NCBI RefSeq assembly: GCF_031143425.1
Contig: NC_090445.1
Location: 818,622,817-818,686,816 of the forward strand
Direction of reading: 5' to 3'
DNA from: Pleurodeles waltl
Taxonomy: Eukaryota; Chordata; Amphibia; Caudata; Salamandridae
DNA length: 64,000 bases
The notes under the pieces: generated by a model
The model's database searches: none
What the model saw: only the letters and a program-made list of their open reading frames with translations
Told to the model about the DNA's origin: nothing
Translations under genes and position numbers: made by a program
Shown: positions 32,493 to 45,984 of the stretch, in pieces
Numbering within the stretch: the stretch's first letter is position 1
How the letters are laid out: the number at the start of each line of letters is the position of its first letter

Positions 32493-34700
32493 CCACAGTT
32501 ACAGCTTAAACCCTGTATTATTAGGTGTGAAAAACTGGTCTACTGGTTGAGTTGGTCATGAGCCCTGATCAAGCAACAACCACAGTCCTTGTCAGGGCAA
32601 GGCACAAGCAAACCCAAATTAACCTGTGCTCAACCCTCTGGTAGCTGGCACAGAGCAGTCAGTCTTAACATAGAGGCAATGCATATATTATTTGTGCCAC
32701 ACTTCAAACAGTAAAACAATGAAAACACCACACAAAAAGGATACCAGCCCAGGTTGAAAACAATAGAGCAAAGTTTAATAAATAAAGCAAGACCAAAATT
32801 ACAAAAATCCAAACAGTAGAACCAGAGTTATGATTTTTTAAATAATAAATTGTGAAATAGTGCCTAAAAGCATAAAGTGCCAACTGCAGCTATTTGGTCG
32901 TGCTGGACCAGGTCAAAGTCAAAATTTCAGGCCGACCAGGATGGAGCAGGTGTCAGATACCGTCCCAGCTTAGTCCCGCTGAAGGTTTACCTTAAGTTTT
33001 ATGCCAAGATTCACGTTCGCATTGGAGTTGGTCGCAAGGAGAGCATTGCGGGCGGCAGTCGGTGTGGTGCTTCATGTCGAGCAGTCCCCCGCAGAAGGTC
33101 GATGTTGCTGTGTGAAGGTACAATCTGGGGGCAGCTCATGTGCAAGTGGTGTGGTCTCAATGTGGTAATGGAGAGTCTGAAAGCTTGATTTCAAGAGCTT
33201 GTGAGCCACACCAAGGGTCCAGGACGTGAGAGGCACCACTTGGAGGGGGGGGGGGGGCAGGAACTCACTGACGTCCAGGAGCTGTTGGGGAGCCTTTTAT
33301 GTCCCTGGGGCTCAGATCAGGAGGCCAGCAGACTAGCCCTTTCAGTCACTCCTGGGTCCTGGGTTCAAGATGAAAGTGCAGGTCCAGTTCTTCTTCCACA
33401 GACAAGAGGGCAGCAGTTCCTTTAGAGCAGCAGTCTAGCAGACTGCCAGTACTTCTAGCAGCACAGCAGTCCTTCTGCTTGGCAGATTATCCATTGGTCT
33501 AGAAGTTACTGATGAGATGGTGTCTGAGGTCCAGTATTTATACACAGCTGTGCCTTTGAAATGGGGAGAAGGTTCTAGAGGTATTTATTTGAAGTGCACA
33601 GATGCCCTGCCTTCCTGGCCCTGGCTCTAGGCTGACTACAGGGAGAAGGGAGCCCTTTGTGTGGAGACATAGCCTATTCCGGTGTAAGTGGGGCTGGGCC
33701 CAGCTCCTCCCTAGCATCCTGCCAGTGATGGCCCATCCAGTCACACCTAAGCTCCCATTGTGTATGGTTGTCTAGGAGGAATACACACATCCCAACTGTC
33801 ACTCACACCCAGTCATGTGGCTCAGAGACAGTCTGCATGCACCAAGTGGTTAATGAAAGAAAATGCCAACTTTCTAAAAGTGGCACTTTCAGATTTGTAG
33901 TTTAAAATCCAGCTTCATCATAAATTAGAATTTTAAATTAGGATTCCAGATGCACCAAATGTGAACCAGTTACTTTTTCCTATTTGGAAATAGTACTTAT
34001 AAAATGTAATACAGTAATTCCAATGTCATCCTATGAGAGGTAGGTCTTGCAGTACTGAAAAACGAATTTAGGAGTTGTTCACTACCAGGACATGTAAAAC
34101 TTAAAACTATATGTACAACTTTGTAAATACACTGCACACTGCCCTTGTGGCTGTCCACAGCCTTCCATACGGTGACTTATGTTTATTAAAAAAGGAAGGT
34201 TTGACTCGGGCAAACAGTTTATTTTGCCAGGTTGAAATGGCAGTTTAAAACTGCACACACACACAGGCTGCATTTTCAGGCCTTAGACATGTTCAAAGGG
34301 CTACTCAAGTGGATGGCCCAGTCAGTGCTGTAGACCCACCAGTAGCATCTAATTTACAGGGTCAGGGCACAGGTAGTTGCACTTCACTAGGCACTTAAAA
34401 ATAAATGCAATATGTCATTTACATATAAACCAACGTTACCACGTTGTAAACAGAGAGCTCAAGCACTTTAGAACTGGTTTAGCAGTCCTAAAGCCAACAA
34501 AAACAAATTCAGCAAACATTGGAGGGTAAAATACAAAATTTTGGGGCTGACCCTGCAGAAAGGGCCAGGTCCCACGCTTGCCAAGTATTTGGATACTGAG
34601 TCTGAATGAGTGTGATGCTCTACAGTGTCAAGTAGCCCCCGTTTGTTCCTGGACAATTTGTGACACCCACTGGCCAAATAATTAGTGTGGACTAGAAAAA
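32493..34700. other. Anonymous repeat-like intron sequence
   Basis: There is no protein family here. A poly-G run sits at 33247-33257. The compositional style (GC-moderate, CAGCAG- and CTCAGG-rich at 33000-33800) resembles the interior of the TG...CA-ended elements, but I could not identify terminal repeats. Confidence 0.35.
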
Positions 34701-36002
34701 TCTCAGATTTTTAAATAACGAACCCTTCGTTACCCTATTTCATGTGACACAACCTCTGTACGTCAAGTAAAATGCAGCTACACTAGCCGTGTAAGTTCAT
34801 GTATGCTGTAACTAGGGCTGCTCAAGTGGGCACCCTGGGCATCATGTGTTATTCAGACACCTAAAAGACATTTCTAAAATAGTGAATCAACAACACTTTT
34901 GCTTCTTATAATGTAATCATGTGGTGTCTGATCCCAAGCAGCCCACAAGCTCGGAAAAGCAAGAAATTGGTAAGGTGTGGTAGGCACACCAGCTGCATGA
35001 GTGGAAATATTCTGAACTCTTGATGACACCTGCTTGCACACGTAGGCCCCACCTAGTCCTTGCTCCGCAGGTGCCCTTCATATGCTTTTATAGACTGAGC
35101 ACCATACCTCTAAAGTCACTAAATGGCACTTTGCCTTTCATAGGTTTAGGCCCCCATTGTGATTTGGCCGTTAAATTACGATATGTGCAGAAATTGCAGT
35201 TAGCGTACATATCTAATTATGAAATTATGAGTATTACGACAAAAAATGCACACCCAGATACATTTTGGAGGGCTTGGTTTAAAAAAAGGACAATCATGGC
35301 TACAGGAATAACAAGCAGGGAGGCAGGCAAGAAACTGGACAGGGTAGAGAAACTTGAGCTTAACGCACCATGGATAGTGGATGCAGACAGGACAGACTGG
35401 AAGGGGGACAAGAAAAGGAAAGAATAATAGTCAATACTCTTCCCTTGAGTGCTAAAACTGAATGTTTTAGGTGCAGGGAAAAGGAAAACGAGTCCCCTGG
35501 TGTCCTCAGTGGAAGGATACCCTCAACCAATCAGTATCAAGGTGAGGTGAAATCTAGATGCTCTTTGGTGGGACAAACGCAAGATTAGAGATGGAAGCCA
35601 TCAAATCAGGAGCAGGGAATTGGAATAGACAATAATACCATCCAATCATAAGCAATGGGCAGACCAAAGGCCACTTTAAATATGTGTTAAAGCATGTTCA
35701 TACAATGCTGTCTGTAACAAGACTGCAAAAAACGGTTGGCCATGATGTGATAGATTTAACTGTTGTATTTTTACACATAGATGTTTTGCTGAGGCTATCC
35801 CAGTGAACACAAGAGGGCCGTCTCATTCTGCTCTACCTATTACTGCCTGCTAGTCACTTGTGTTGTGTTTTGATATGACTGATAACCTAGCTTTGATTGA
35901 ACAGAATCTTATTTGCAGAAAAGTACATATTACAGCAAGGTAAGCTGCTGTAGTCAGATGATTAAGTGCCTTACATGTTCCCGTTTTTCCTGCTTTTTTC
36001 AG

Positions 36003-36122
36003 ATATTAGAAGCAGAATTAAAAAAGCACCAAGCTAGTATTAGAGACGCAACTTTGAGCTTCGACGAAAGCTTGACAAAACTTTTCTTTAAAAAAGTGAA
36101 ATGCGAGATGGTCATCTACCAG
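36003..36122 (+). CDS. CFAP43: CFAP43-like exon e
   Basis: This exon has 40 codons in phase 0 between acceptor TGCTTTTTTCAG and donor GTAGGCA. The peptide starts ILEAELKKHQASIRDATLSF and ends VKCEMVIYQ. LEAELKK ... SFDE-x-L-x-x-LF-x-x-[KR]-V-K-x-EM-x-I-x-Q is a strong coiled-coil signature in line with CFAP43. It follows exon d in frame and is separated from exon f by an intron of only 81 bp, in contrast to the huge neighbouring introns. Confidence 0.73.
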
Positions 36123-36203
36123 GTAGGCATTGTTTGTCTCTTTGGTTTTCTTGAAGCATTTTCGGGTAATGATTCGGTTCTCTATCACTGTACCCTTTTA
36201 CAG

Positions 36204-36311
36204 GAGGAACTTAAAATCCACAGCCTTATTTCTGCGATCCTTAATGATGAAGAGTTATGTGCAAGAGAAGAGCAACTTCATTATTTCCTTGACAAGATGC
36301 GGAAGCAGAAA
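36204..36311 (+). CDS. CFAP43: CFAP43-like exon f
   Basis: This exon has 36 codons in phase 0. The acceptor is ACCCTTTTACAG and the donor GTAAGGA. The peptide is EELKIHSLISAILNDEELCA followed by REEQLHYFLDKMRKQK. The frame runs open through the 81-bp intron and past the donor, so one long open stretch covers 35913-36353; the coding part is limited by the splice sites and by composition. The sequence is helical and charged, consistent with the same coiled coil. Confidence 0.73.
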
Positions 36312-38564
36312 GTAAGGATTTTGTGGGATTATGTCACCTGCTATGTCTTTTAGACTGTTATGTCTAGCACGAAAGCACAACTTTAACCAAAATAGCCAGA
36401 GGGTTATTTAATATTGGAACTTCTATCCTATTTTTGGAAAAGTTAATAAAAAAAATCCCTAAATACTTCGAAAAATGGAAACTAATCGTGGAATACCGTC
36501 TTGGCTTGGGCAATTCTTCTCCTTAAACACCCCTTTGCCATTGGTATGAACACAGAAATAATCTGTATCCAGAATGGGCCCTTTGTACACTCAGGGCAGG
36601 CAACAACATTGTCCCGGTGTTTAATTCTAAAGAAATTAACATCCTGATGCCCAAAACATCCGAAAACCCAATCTTTATGCATACAATCAGGGAGTAATTT
36701 TGGGGGTAAAGACAGGAGTATGAGTGTCCGTGCCACTTGTAAAAAGTTGCCGCAAGCTTCATTTTGTGTCCACACAATGTGCTTCTCTGAATACGAGAAT
36801 GGATTGCGCCAGTACATGTCTAAGATGTTGCCTTTTGCTTCAGGCTTCGAAATTGTGGCTTGCATTTGTAATTGCAGTGGATAATTCTGAGGAAAGATGG
36901 AACCTTCTGTATGATTTTTGGGTAATAGTATCCAATAAAGAAAGTTGGAGGACTAAAACAGTCTTAGACTGTCTCAAACTTTCAGACATCTTGTCTCTAC
37001 CTCCATTTTGGTAGATTTGTCACATGCACTATTATTGTTGATAACCTCTTAATCAGTTGCTGGCCAAAAATGGGGCTTAAGCTTTTGACCTCCGATTGAT
37101 ATCCATTTTCCCCTCCCATTGTCTTCCGTTTGGTGTGCCTCGAGGCTGTTCTGTCAGCAGAGCATTTTTAATACATATGTGCACCCATTTGCCTGGGCAC
37201 GACCTTTCATCTACTAGTGAGCATTACCAATGTTGACAACAGCCTTCTTTTTAATATAATTGTAAATAATAACCATCAGCCTCTGCCACTCACTGGTATG
37301 GATGCACTCCATGTTTTTTTTTTTTTAAACAACCCCTGTCACTCCAAGTTTTTTACTCACTCTTACAGTCCTCCTGTGGATCTCATGGTGCCCCTTGTAT
37401 TCAACATTTTCCTTCCCACAAGCTTGTTACCGTCCAAATTCAGTTCTCGACCTTTATATCCTTGTGTAATGTATTGCAAACTCTTTGGTTCAATCCTGGT
37501 TACTATTCTCTCTCACACAGAAGTGCTGCACACTGTAGCATGTTAGGAACTCACTGATTTTGTAAGGTCAGGACTACTTTCAATTTCCAGAAAAAGGAAG
37601 TTGGAGACTCTGATCAAGGGCTTTCTTCTGACCTCTTTCCTTCTAATCTGTTCTCATGAGTTTTATAACGCATGGTACCACGTCAACTAATACTGTCCGT
37701 TTATATTATAGTGTACAATAAAATCAATAGTGTACATTAAAATAAAAAAAGCGAAGTTGGAGTGCAAAACAGTTTCTTATATATGATTGCATCACACAGC
37801 CCTGTACCCCTGGCATTTGGCCAGAGGTCATGGCATGTTGCTGCAACCTGGGAAATCGGTTTGATGATAACTTGTCCCTTCCTTCACATATTGAAGTTAT
37901 GTCATAATCCTGTCATTGTCCGCTACAAAATCTGCGACAGCTGTTTCTCTTGCTGCCCGAAAACAAATATTCTTTGTCATGATATTCTCTCTGATACCCA
38001 TAAACTGTAAAATGTCTCTGTGTATTTACGGGACCCCCGGAAGACCATTTTTTCCAAAATATTTTAACTTAGAAACACATGCTTATTTGAGGTAACACAG
38101 TCGAAACTCTATTTTTTTGTTTCTAAAAATTAACATAATAGTGCATTTGGCGGAAAGCACCACTTAAATAACGCCTTTTTAGGGTCGAGCGCATAAGGTG
38201 TTGTAATCTATCTTTGGGCTTTTAATCACGCCCATGTCACGCCTGTCACTTACATTGGTGCGTGGGCTTGCCTTTTAAAATCTGCTTGATTTCATTAGTG
38301 AAAGGCATGCTTATGTCATGCCTTTCCCGGTGTTTAGCCCTCCTCGACTGCACCAGCCAACTACTGAAAACATACGAGGCTCCATGTTTTCAGCCTGGTT
38401 TCTGCACTACTTTATCATTTTTTTTTCCACGCAGCGCGATTGTGCTGGGTTTTTACATAGTGTGATTGCGCTCAGTTTTTTGGTTTTTAATTTTATTGCG
38501 ATCGCGCTGGGCTTTATGAAGCACGATCGCGCTTGTTTTTTTTTCTTTGAATATACTTGGCAAG

Positions 38565-38650
38565 AAAAGTCCGGTTAGGAGTTTACAACACTAGTAGCTC
38601 TAACTTGAGAAAATGCGAGACCGTTGCATTGGAAATGCTTGTTTCAAAAG
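38565..38650 (+). repeat. Dispersed repeat, copy shared with 49857-49928 and 52601-52630
   Basis: The block AGTAGCTCTAACTTGAGAAA followed by ATGCGAGACCGTTGCATTGG recurs at 49857-49928 as ATAGCTCTAACTCAAAAAAT and GCAAGACCTATTCCATTG. The second copy is split by the 2.7-kb element at 49929-52600 and resumes after it. Confidence 0.6.
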
Positions 38651-39992
38651 GAGCCTGTGGCTTATAGCAGGCTGAGCACACACAATGCCAATTTGATCCC
38701 TCTTCTTTTAAGGAATTCTGTGGCTTCCTGCCTTCCCATCATAAAGCACTGGGAAGCTTATTTTGAAGGAAATTCAGTTGAGGGCTCCTGAATGTTACAG
38801 CCTTTTCACCAATGCATTCAGGAAAGACAGTTGGGCAGGCAGGTTTTTTAGGAATTCAGAGAGAATACCAATGATGGAGAACTAGGATTACAGGTAAGTA
38901 AGTCTTCTTTCTCTGTGATGGGAATCTCTCTGATAGCCATAACGACTAGAATAGAAAAGCAAGATGTGTTATGCACAACACTAAAGCAGGGAAGGCTAGG
39001 CAAATAAATGGTGCAAGGATGCCTGAACCACCAATTATTATTTCTGGAGTTGGAGGCAATTCATTAATGTTTGACAAATGTATGCAATGATCTAATAAGA
39101 CTATAACTGTTAATTGTGCCTTCTTTTCTTCCTAAAATAGGATGGCACCATGCGGGGGTCTTCATAGTTGGGAACTCCTCCTATCCCAGTGCACTCAGCA
39201 AACAACTTTGGCATCCTTATTGACAATGAGATCACCTTGGAGAAACAAATGAATGCGACTTCACCATTTTTTGTGCTTTTTTAATTTATGCATAAGTCGC
39301 AAAGTTCTCCCTCTGTTGCCAGCGTATGCCCAGTGGTTAGTTATCAAGAAAACCATTCTCTCTTCCCTGGACCATTGCAATGCCCTATTTCTTGGCCTAC
39401 CTTCAAAGCCCCTGACTCATTTATGAGGGTTCCAAAACTGGGCAGTTAGTAATTTGGGTGACAAGTTTGGTTACACAGTCTTGCAGTGCCTTGCACTGCA
39501 TCTGGTGAATAAACACGTCATATTTAAGGCAATGTCTATTGGTCACGGAGCTTTTTATAAGCATGGTCCTGCTGTGTTTGACTCTAGATTTAAGAACTTT
39601 GTCTCTAGCAGATCACTCTGGTTTTCTGACACTTCCCTTAGATATTATTTGCAATACACATGCTCACAAGGGTGGCAGGGAATTTTCTTATCTTGCCATT
39701 AAATTGTGTAATACCCCCTGCCCCCGCCACTTTGTGCTGAATTCAATCACACCAAATTTCATGTCTTTGAAAACTTGGTTAGTTCAGTAAGATGCTGCTT
39801 TTCCTTGTCTAACTCCAGGACACTCTTTTTTAGGGTATTTGTGTACACTTTATAAACCTCACCATCATCATCTCCTAGTTTTTACATAGAAAATAAATGA
39901 GACTGGCTCATTTTGCATAAAGGCAGTAATAGCTGCTCTTCTACATGTAGAATGAATGCATCTAAAATGTGTTAGTTTAAACCATTCATTGC

Positions 39993-40466
39993 TTGCAATC
40001 TCCTGCACCTGTCGTCACCCACTCCACATCTGTCAAAGGGGTCGGCAAGTCATCATCCCAAACCTGCAACAACCTGCGCAGCACCAGGTTGGTGTCAGTC
40101 TCCCTGCCTAAGTCACCCCAAACCTCACCTATTGCCCTCCCAAGAGCTGCATGCATTAAGAACTGCCCAGCAGAAATGTCAAAAAGTTCTCATAGCTCAT
40201 TGAAGAGAAGGAAGGTCCCATCCACCAACGGTCGATCCAGGGTGTCAACTGACATGTGCTGCCACTGCAGAAAGTGTGCTATCGCCTCCACCCTCGTGAA
40301 GGTGGAGAGACACCATAAGGTGAGATCAGATAACTATGCTGTCCCACCACACCGTCGGCAGAGCTATTGGAACCAGCCAAACCAGGCCACCTGTAGCATC
40401 AGCATGGTACCTGTGCACCAGAAGTCCGACACCAGCACATTACCCATGTTAAGAACAAGGGTGTAA
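39993..40466 (+). other. Unrecognised 157-codon open stretch
   Basis: The open frame begins MQSPAPVVTHSTSVKGVGKS and includes a Cys/His-rich patch, STDMCCHCRKCAIAS. It has no splice-site support and matches no protein family I recognise. Its codon composition is not clearly coding. It may be the 5' region of the LINE that follows, or a non-coding repeat that happens to be open. Confidence 0.3.
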
Positions 40467-40699
40467 GACTCTTTTATTTGTGGTGTTCAAGCGTTTATAT
40501 TGCTCGTTTTTACATGTTACAACTCCCTATTTTAATTGGTGGGTTGCTAATCTGCCCTTAACCCCTCAGGTCCGTTTTTGGTGGCCTTAAGGGGTTTATA
40601 GCAGTTTGTCACCATTTGTGGGGTTTTTAATCCCGTTTTAGTACTGGTTTTATTGTTCTCAGCCCCCGCCCCTCTGTAGATGTAGTTGTCTGCCACTTC

Positions 40700-43600
40700 C
40701 TCTGCCCCTTTCGTTGCTCCTCTGGTCACGGATTCGACCTCCCTTCAGGACAGCATCTTTTTTTCCCTCCTTGGGTCCTTCTAGCACCGCCATCTTGGTT
40801 AGCGCTCTAGTCGACCCTCCTGCTCCTAGGCTGCATAAAAAAGGTGCGATGCAGCGGATGCGCCTAAGGCAAGCCCGTCTGCGTCAGTACGGGTATAAGA
40901 TCTAGAATTCCTGGTCCAAGTATAGGAAAGGTACTAACTTATTCTTCTGGCCTCTTATGTACCCTTAGACCTATTTGTGAGGAAGCCTGTCAACACTACA
41001 TTGACTTTGGAAATCCAATTTGGTCATGTAGAAAGTGTCACTGGTCCCCCAGGTTGATCTCGGGATGAAGCCATTAGCTCAGGAGGAATCAACCAGCTTA
41101 TTCCTCTTAACTGTCTGTCACTGGCGGCACGTAAACTTGACATTTACCTTCTTTTGAACGAACTTTCACCAATAGCCCTGTTCTTGACTGAGACATGGCT
41201 TCATGAGGGATCATTCCCTGATGTTGCCTTGGCAATTCCCCAGGGCTACTCCATAAAGAGGTTGGATAGAGGGGGTGGAATGGCCATTATTTTTAGGGAA
41301 TTGGTAAAGCTTACCGCCAAGCCTCTATCGCTTCCTGGTTGTGAGAGTGTCTTTTTCCCTTCCCCTCAATCCCCGTTATACATTTTCTGGGGCTTTAATT
41401 TATCAGCCCCCGGGACCTCCCGATATTTTTATACAATCCCTCCCCAATTATATCTCAGACCTAATCTGTAAAAAAACGATTTTTACTCTACTTTTTGATT
41501 TTAATATCCATGCATAGGACATGGATAATCCAGCTGCCAGATCTCTTCTGTGTGATTTGGCTGCTTTGGAATTGGCCCAACTAGTTAACAGTCCCACACA
41601 TGTTAAAGGCCATACTATTGATTTTGGTCTTCAGCAACACAACCGGGCTAACGTCAACGCCCCTCTCCCTTTGGCTTGGTCTGATCATTTTCTGGTAACA
41701 CTTAATCGTCCTACTTCTGTTATCTGCAGACCCCCCACTACAACGCAACCTCATCGTTGTTGGCACAAACTTAAAGCTACCGACTGGACTAACACCCTTG
41801 AAAATTTGAAACCAACCTTTACTGATCATACAGTTGATTTCCCAGAGGCATTCAATGGGTGGATTACTAAAACCTTAGATATAATACTCCCTTATTTAAC
41901 CAAAGCAGGGACCTGACGAAAGAAAAATGCTTCTTGGTTTTCCTCTCATATTCACCTATCAAAAAAAGACTGTAAGCGCCTGGAAAGGAAATGGAGAAAA
42001 TCCTATGTTACCTCTTTAAAGGGGGATTATAGAAAGGCAATCAGACACTTCCATTTAGAAATTAAATCAGCCCAGTCCACTCACTATGCATCAAGAATTG
42101 AACAGTCTTCCAACTCACCTAAGGAGATCTTTCAAATACTTAGAGGTAGCGCAGCCTAATACGCATAGTGAGCTTTCGGAGGCCTCCAAAGCACATAGTA
42201 ATAACTTAGCACTCTACTTTCAACAAAAGATAGCAGATATTTATTTGGCCTTTTCAGGAAACTCATGTTATGCTTCTAACATTATAAGTCAGGACACACC
42301 ACATGGTATTTCAATTTCACATTTTGCTCCCCTTACCGAGGATTGGGTTTCCAACTCACTACTTGCACTGAAATCAGGCTCTCTTCTTGATCCTGCCCTC
42401 CCACGTGTTCTTGCATTGGGTGCCATCTGTTATAGCTCCGGAGGTTACCAATCTTCTGAATTCCTTCTTTAAGTGGAGCATCATCCCTGACCAATGGAAA
42501 CATGCCACAGTCAAGCCTCTACTGAAAAAGCCTCACCTTGATGCAGCCCTTCTGAATAACTACAGACCTATCTCAATGTTACCAGCAGGGTCTAAACTAA
42601 TAGACAAGCATGTGAACATCCAGCTGTCCTGTTTCCTTGAAGATAGTGACATTCTTCATCCTACTCAGATGGGTTTTAGGCCACTCCATAGTACAGAGTC
42701 GGCATTGCTAGCAGTCACTGAGGAGGCTAGATGGCGCCTTCATCAAGGAGGTGAAACGGCCATTATTCTTCTTGACGTCAGTACGGCTTTTCACACTGTG
42801 GATCACGGTATACTTCTTTTAAGATTGGCAGACCTTGGAATTACAGGCAGTGCTCTGAGCTGGCTTTCCTCCTTTTTGGAAAGGAGGATCTTTCAGGTAT
42901 TGGACTGGTCCTTTCTATCTAACCGACTATCGATAAACTGTGGGGTACCCCAGGGTTCTTCCCTTAGCCCAACTTTGTTCAATATTTATATGTTTCCACT
43001 CGCAGAGATTGTGAAGCCTTAAGGTCTGTCAATAGTGCCATACACAGATGACACTCGGCTGGTAATTTCATTTTCCACTGACCCCAGCACCAACCACTCT
43101 GCGCTCTTACTCATACTCCAGGCAGTGACCAGATAGATGTCGGAATGTAAGTTGAAACTTCATGAAGATAAAACTCAAATAATGGTACTAGGACATCGTC
43201 CCCATTTGGGGCTTCATCCTCGCATCTTGGATCCATTAAGGAACCTACCTTCCCCTTAAGAGAATACCAGGAGCCTAGGTGTCTGGTTGGACCCTTGGCT
43301 CACGATAGATTAACATGTAAAAAAGATCTCCACAACCTGTTTCAGTCTGTTTAGACTATTGAGGAAAGTCTTCAGAATTCTTCCATTTGTAGCTAAACGA
43401 CTTATGGTTCAGGCCCTTATTATTTCCCGGCTTGACTTTGATAATGTACTGTATCTCGGCTCTCCAAAGTATGCAAGTAGGAATTTGCAGGTGGTTCAGA
43501 ATGCTTCTGCCCGGCTCCTTCTGGACATACCTAGACATATGTCTGCTAAAGAGGCTATGTATTCTCTTCATTTGCTTCCTGTGGCACAGCGCATAAAATT

Positions 43601-43970
43601 CAAAGCTCTGTGTCATAATCACAGATCCCTACATAACAGAGGTCCTTCTTTGTTACGGCCCTTAGCCTCTTTCTAAACCCCCTCTAGGCAGCTTAGATCT
43701 TCGGAGGCAGCTCTAGTTAGACCCCCAGTTGTAAAAAAGGCCAGCTGAGGGGGGTAAGCTCAATGGCCACTTTGAGGAAGCAAATTATGGAGTTCATTAC
43801 CTCTCTGCCTCTGACTGACCAGCTATGAGCTCTCCTTCCGTCGATTGCTTAAAACCTGGCTTTTTCTAGCTTAACTGTCATACCATGTTCTGCAAATTGG
43901 TACTTAGTGCTGGGAGGCCTTCAGGTAGCCATGCGCTTTATAAATCCTCTGAACATAACATAACATCACA
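40700..43970 (+). pseudogene. CR1/L2-like LINE with endonuclease and reverse transcriptase, broken
   Basis: Plus-strand homology runs in the normal LINE order over several frames. The apurinic endonuclease part begins at 41154 with PIALFLTETWLHEGSFPD and ends near 41690 with the catalytic LAWSDHFLVTLN. The reverse transcriptase follows: IPDQWKHATVKPLLKKPHLD, NNYRPISMLPAGSKLIDKHV, motif A LLDVSTAFHTVDHGILLLRL (about 42770), motif B GVPQGSSLSPTLFNIYMF (about 42940), and the box VPYTDDTRLVISF (about 43030), which keeps both Asp residues. The thumb and tail follow, with LGHRPHLGLHPRIL and YLGSPKYASRNLQVVQNASARLL-like sequence. Stops and frameshifts occur between about 41490 and 42080 and at 43019. 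The 3' end is an ACATAACATAACAT tail at about 43955-43970. The 5' border is approximate. Confidence 0.85.
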
Positions 43971-45147
43971 TGTGCCTACAGATATTGTGCCTCCAGTGGT
44001 GTCTCTGGAGCGATCCACGTCATCAGCCACTGCAGCTGTCCTGCTAAGTAGTACAGCTCATTGTCCGGGGCTCCAAGGCTCCCTGCTGCCAAGGATAGAC
44101 AGTTATTCCAGCACCACACATAGCCTGCTCCAAAATAGGGCCAACTTAGGTCAGAAAGTCATCCACGTAGTTCTCAGAACACCACTCAGAGGAGCATCAG
44201 GGGTACAGTGTCAAACACATACAGTAGGTGTAGGGATCCAGAATCTTTGCCAAGGCTTTGCAGCTCATGAGCGATAGTGGCAATGTCCGCCAAAAGACCA
44301 ATAAAGCACACAAGGAGGCCAGCACCCTGTCCAGGTTGCCCTCACATATGTCTGCAGGGTCTCAATATACTTGAATCCTAAGATATACAAAGGGGAGTTA
44401 CACTTTTGAGTAAGTTTACACTTTGTAGTAAGTTTACTACTTTCAGTATTCACAAACTCCGAGTGTAAACTTAATAAAAAAGTGTAAGTTGTGTCTCCAC
44501 CTCCAGAGTAAAGCAATTGGCTTACCTTTGTGTGTGGTGGGTGGCATCGCACCCTAAACTCCTCCCGGACTCTCCCTAAACCCCTCTTACTCCTCCCTAT
44601 TCCCACCCCCTTTTATTAATAAGTGTACTCTTTCCCAATCACCTCCCTGTGTCCCTCCCCATTTGCTAATAACATTTATACTTAAATGTATGAATACTCC
44701 GCAGTTGGGGTGGAGAACTCCATATATGTATAGGCAAAACGTACATTTTGTACTTCATTTTATAATGCTAAAAACATACTACAAAGTACATTTTGGGAAT
44801 CAGGTCCATTATTTCTATTCTTATTTCATTAAGGTGCAATAAGAGAAAAATTTGCTCCTATCACGCATTCAGAAGATTTCTCCTGAGCAGTACCTCTGCA
44901 CCAGTAGGTGGCATAGTTCGGCTCCACATGTGTTAGCCTTGGCATCTGTGCCGAAAGTGACGTCCACAGCACCCAGATGGGCACCACCGAGGCCCGCTGA
45001 CATCAATTCTTTTCTTTCCATGCCAGTCAACACAAACCTGGGAAGATCTACCTCCTCAGTCACTTTTTGACTGTACTTTTTCGATGTTTTGTTGAGATTT
45101 TTTTAGATTTTCCTCCTGGTGTGGCAGGATGTGATAAAAAAAGGCTG

Positions 45148-45850
45148 GCTTTAAGCCACGCGACGATTGTCACCAGCCGATGTTCGAGACAGACCCGCAT
45201 CTTGTTTGCCTGTGGTGCCTTGAGCGCACCCACAACTTGAAGTCATGCTGAGGCTGCTGCGCCGTAAATTCTAAGGCTTTGATGGAGCGGTCCCTAGCTG
45301 ATGGTGGCCTGTTGTGAGACGCCACACCATTCGAGGTCCCGGTCGACAGGGAGGTCCCGTAATTGGTCGCCGAGTCCAAAGTCGCCATCTTACTCTAAGT
45401 CATCAGGACATTTGGGTAAGTACCAGCACAAAAATAAGTCATTGACTTCTCTGGATCTGTCAGCTGAAGAGACACAGGAACATCCGTATTCTCACTCAGC
45501 AGTAAAGCCTGCACCTGTGTCGTCTCCCTGAGTTTCTGGGAGCTGGATCGACCCCTGCACAATGTAAATACTTTTAAGATGCCATGTGCCTCATATTTGG
45601 GTGGGCTGACCACTCTGGTGTGCCTAATGGCCCTGCAGGGTGGGCAGGGGCCCCTTCTGGTTTCATTCCCAGGCACCAGTTGGGCCCCAAGGATCCATTC
45701 CTGGAACTTGACCAGCACCAGTTGTACGTCTTTGACCTTCCACAATGCTTGTCTCAATACTGACACTCCCGGTGCCCACCAGCAGTGTCATCCTCATTCT
45801 GATCCCCGACTCCAATACGACACCATCTGGAGCCATGTCTCCCAGATTGG
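45148..45850 (+). pseudogene. DIRS copy C gag-like remnant
   Basis: The sequence reads KAGFKPRDDCHQPMFETDPH, then LVCLWCLERTHNLKSC followed by a stop. This matches the zinc-cluster N-terminus of the copy A and B gag proteins (TDPH-x2-CLWCL ... H ... C). Downstream, decayed linker sequence with Pro/Ser-rich frames reaches about 45850. Several stops are present. Confidence 0.72.
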
Positions 45851-45984
45851 AGTCTAAGCTCTATACTATGGGTTGGTACTCTGAAAGGAATGGGAGGCAT
45901 GATCTTAAAGAACTTCAACCTTATGATCAGGATATGGACTGGTGTGAGGAACTGGTTGAAGCTCGTGGCCAGGACACTTCCCGC

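Larger units (their letters stand above)
25759..36002 (+). other. Intron 4 of the CFAP43-like gene, about 10 kb
   Basis: It runs from GTAAAGA to the acceptor CTTTTTTCAG. It contains an L1/Tx1-like remnant split by an inverted-repeat element, a CR1/L2-like LINE on the minus strand, and anonymous repeats at 32493-34700. In 25759-27297, 29680-30656 and 34700-36002 I see only intronic sequence. In the last of these a 135-codon open stretch (35020-35427) shows no recognisable family. Confidence 0.6.

Noticed and set aside
38400..38560. Repeated GCGATCGCGCTGGG motif as a possible CRISPR or regulatory array
   Set aside because: Only about four diverged copies occur, with irregular spacing, in a vertebrate intron. 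It is an ordinary degenerate repeat.
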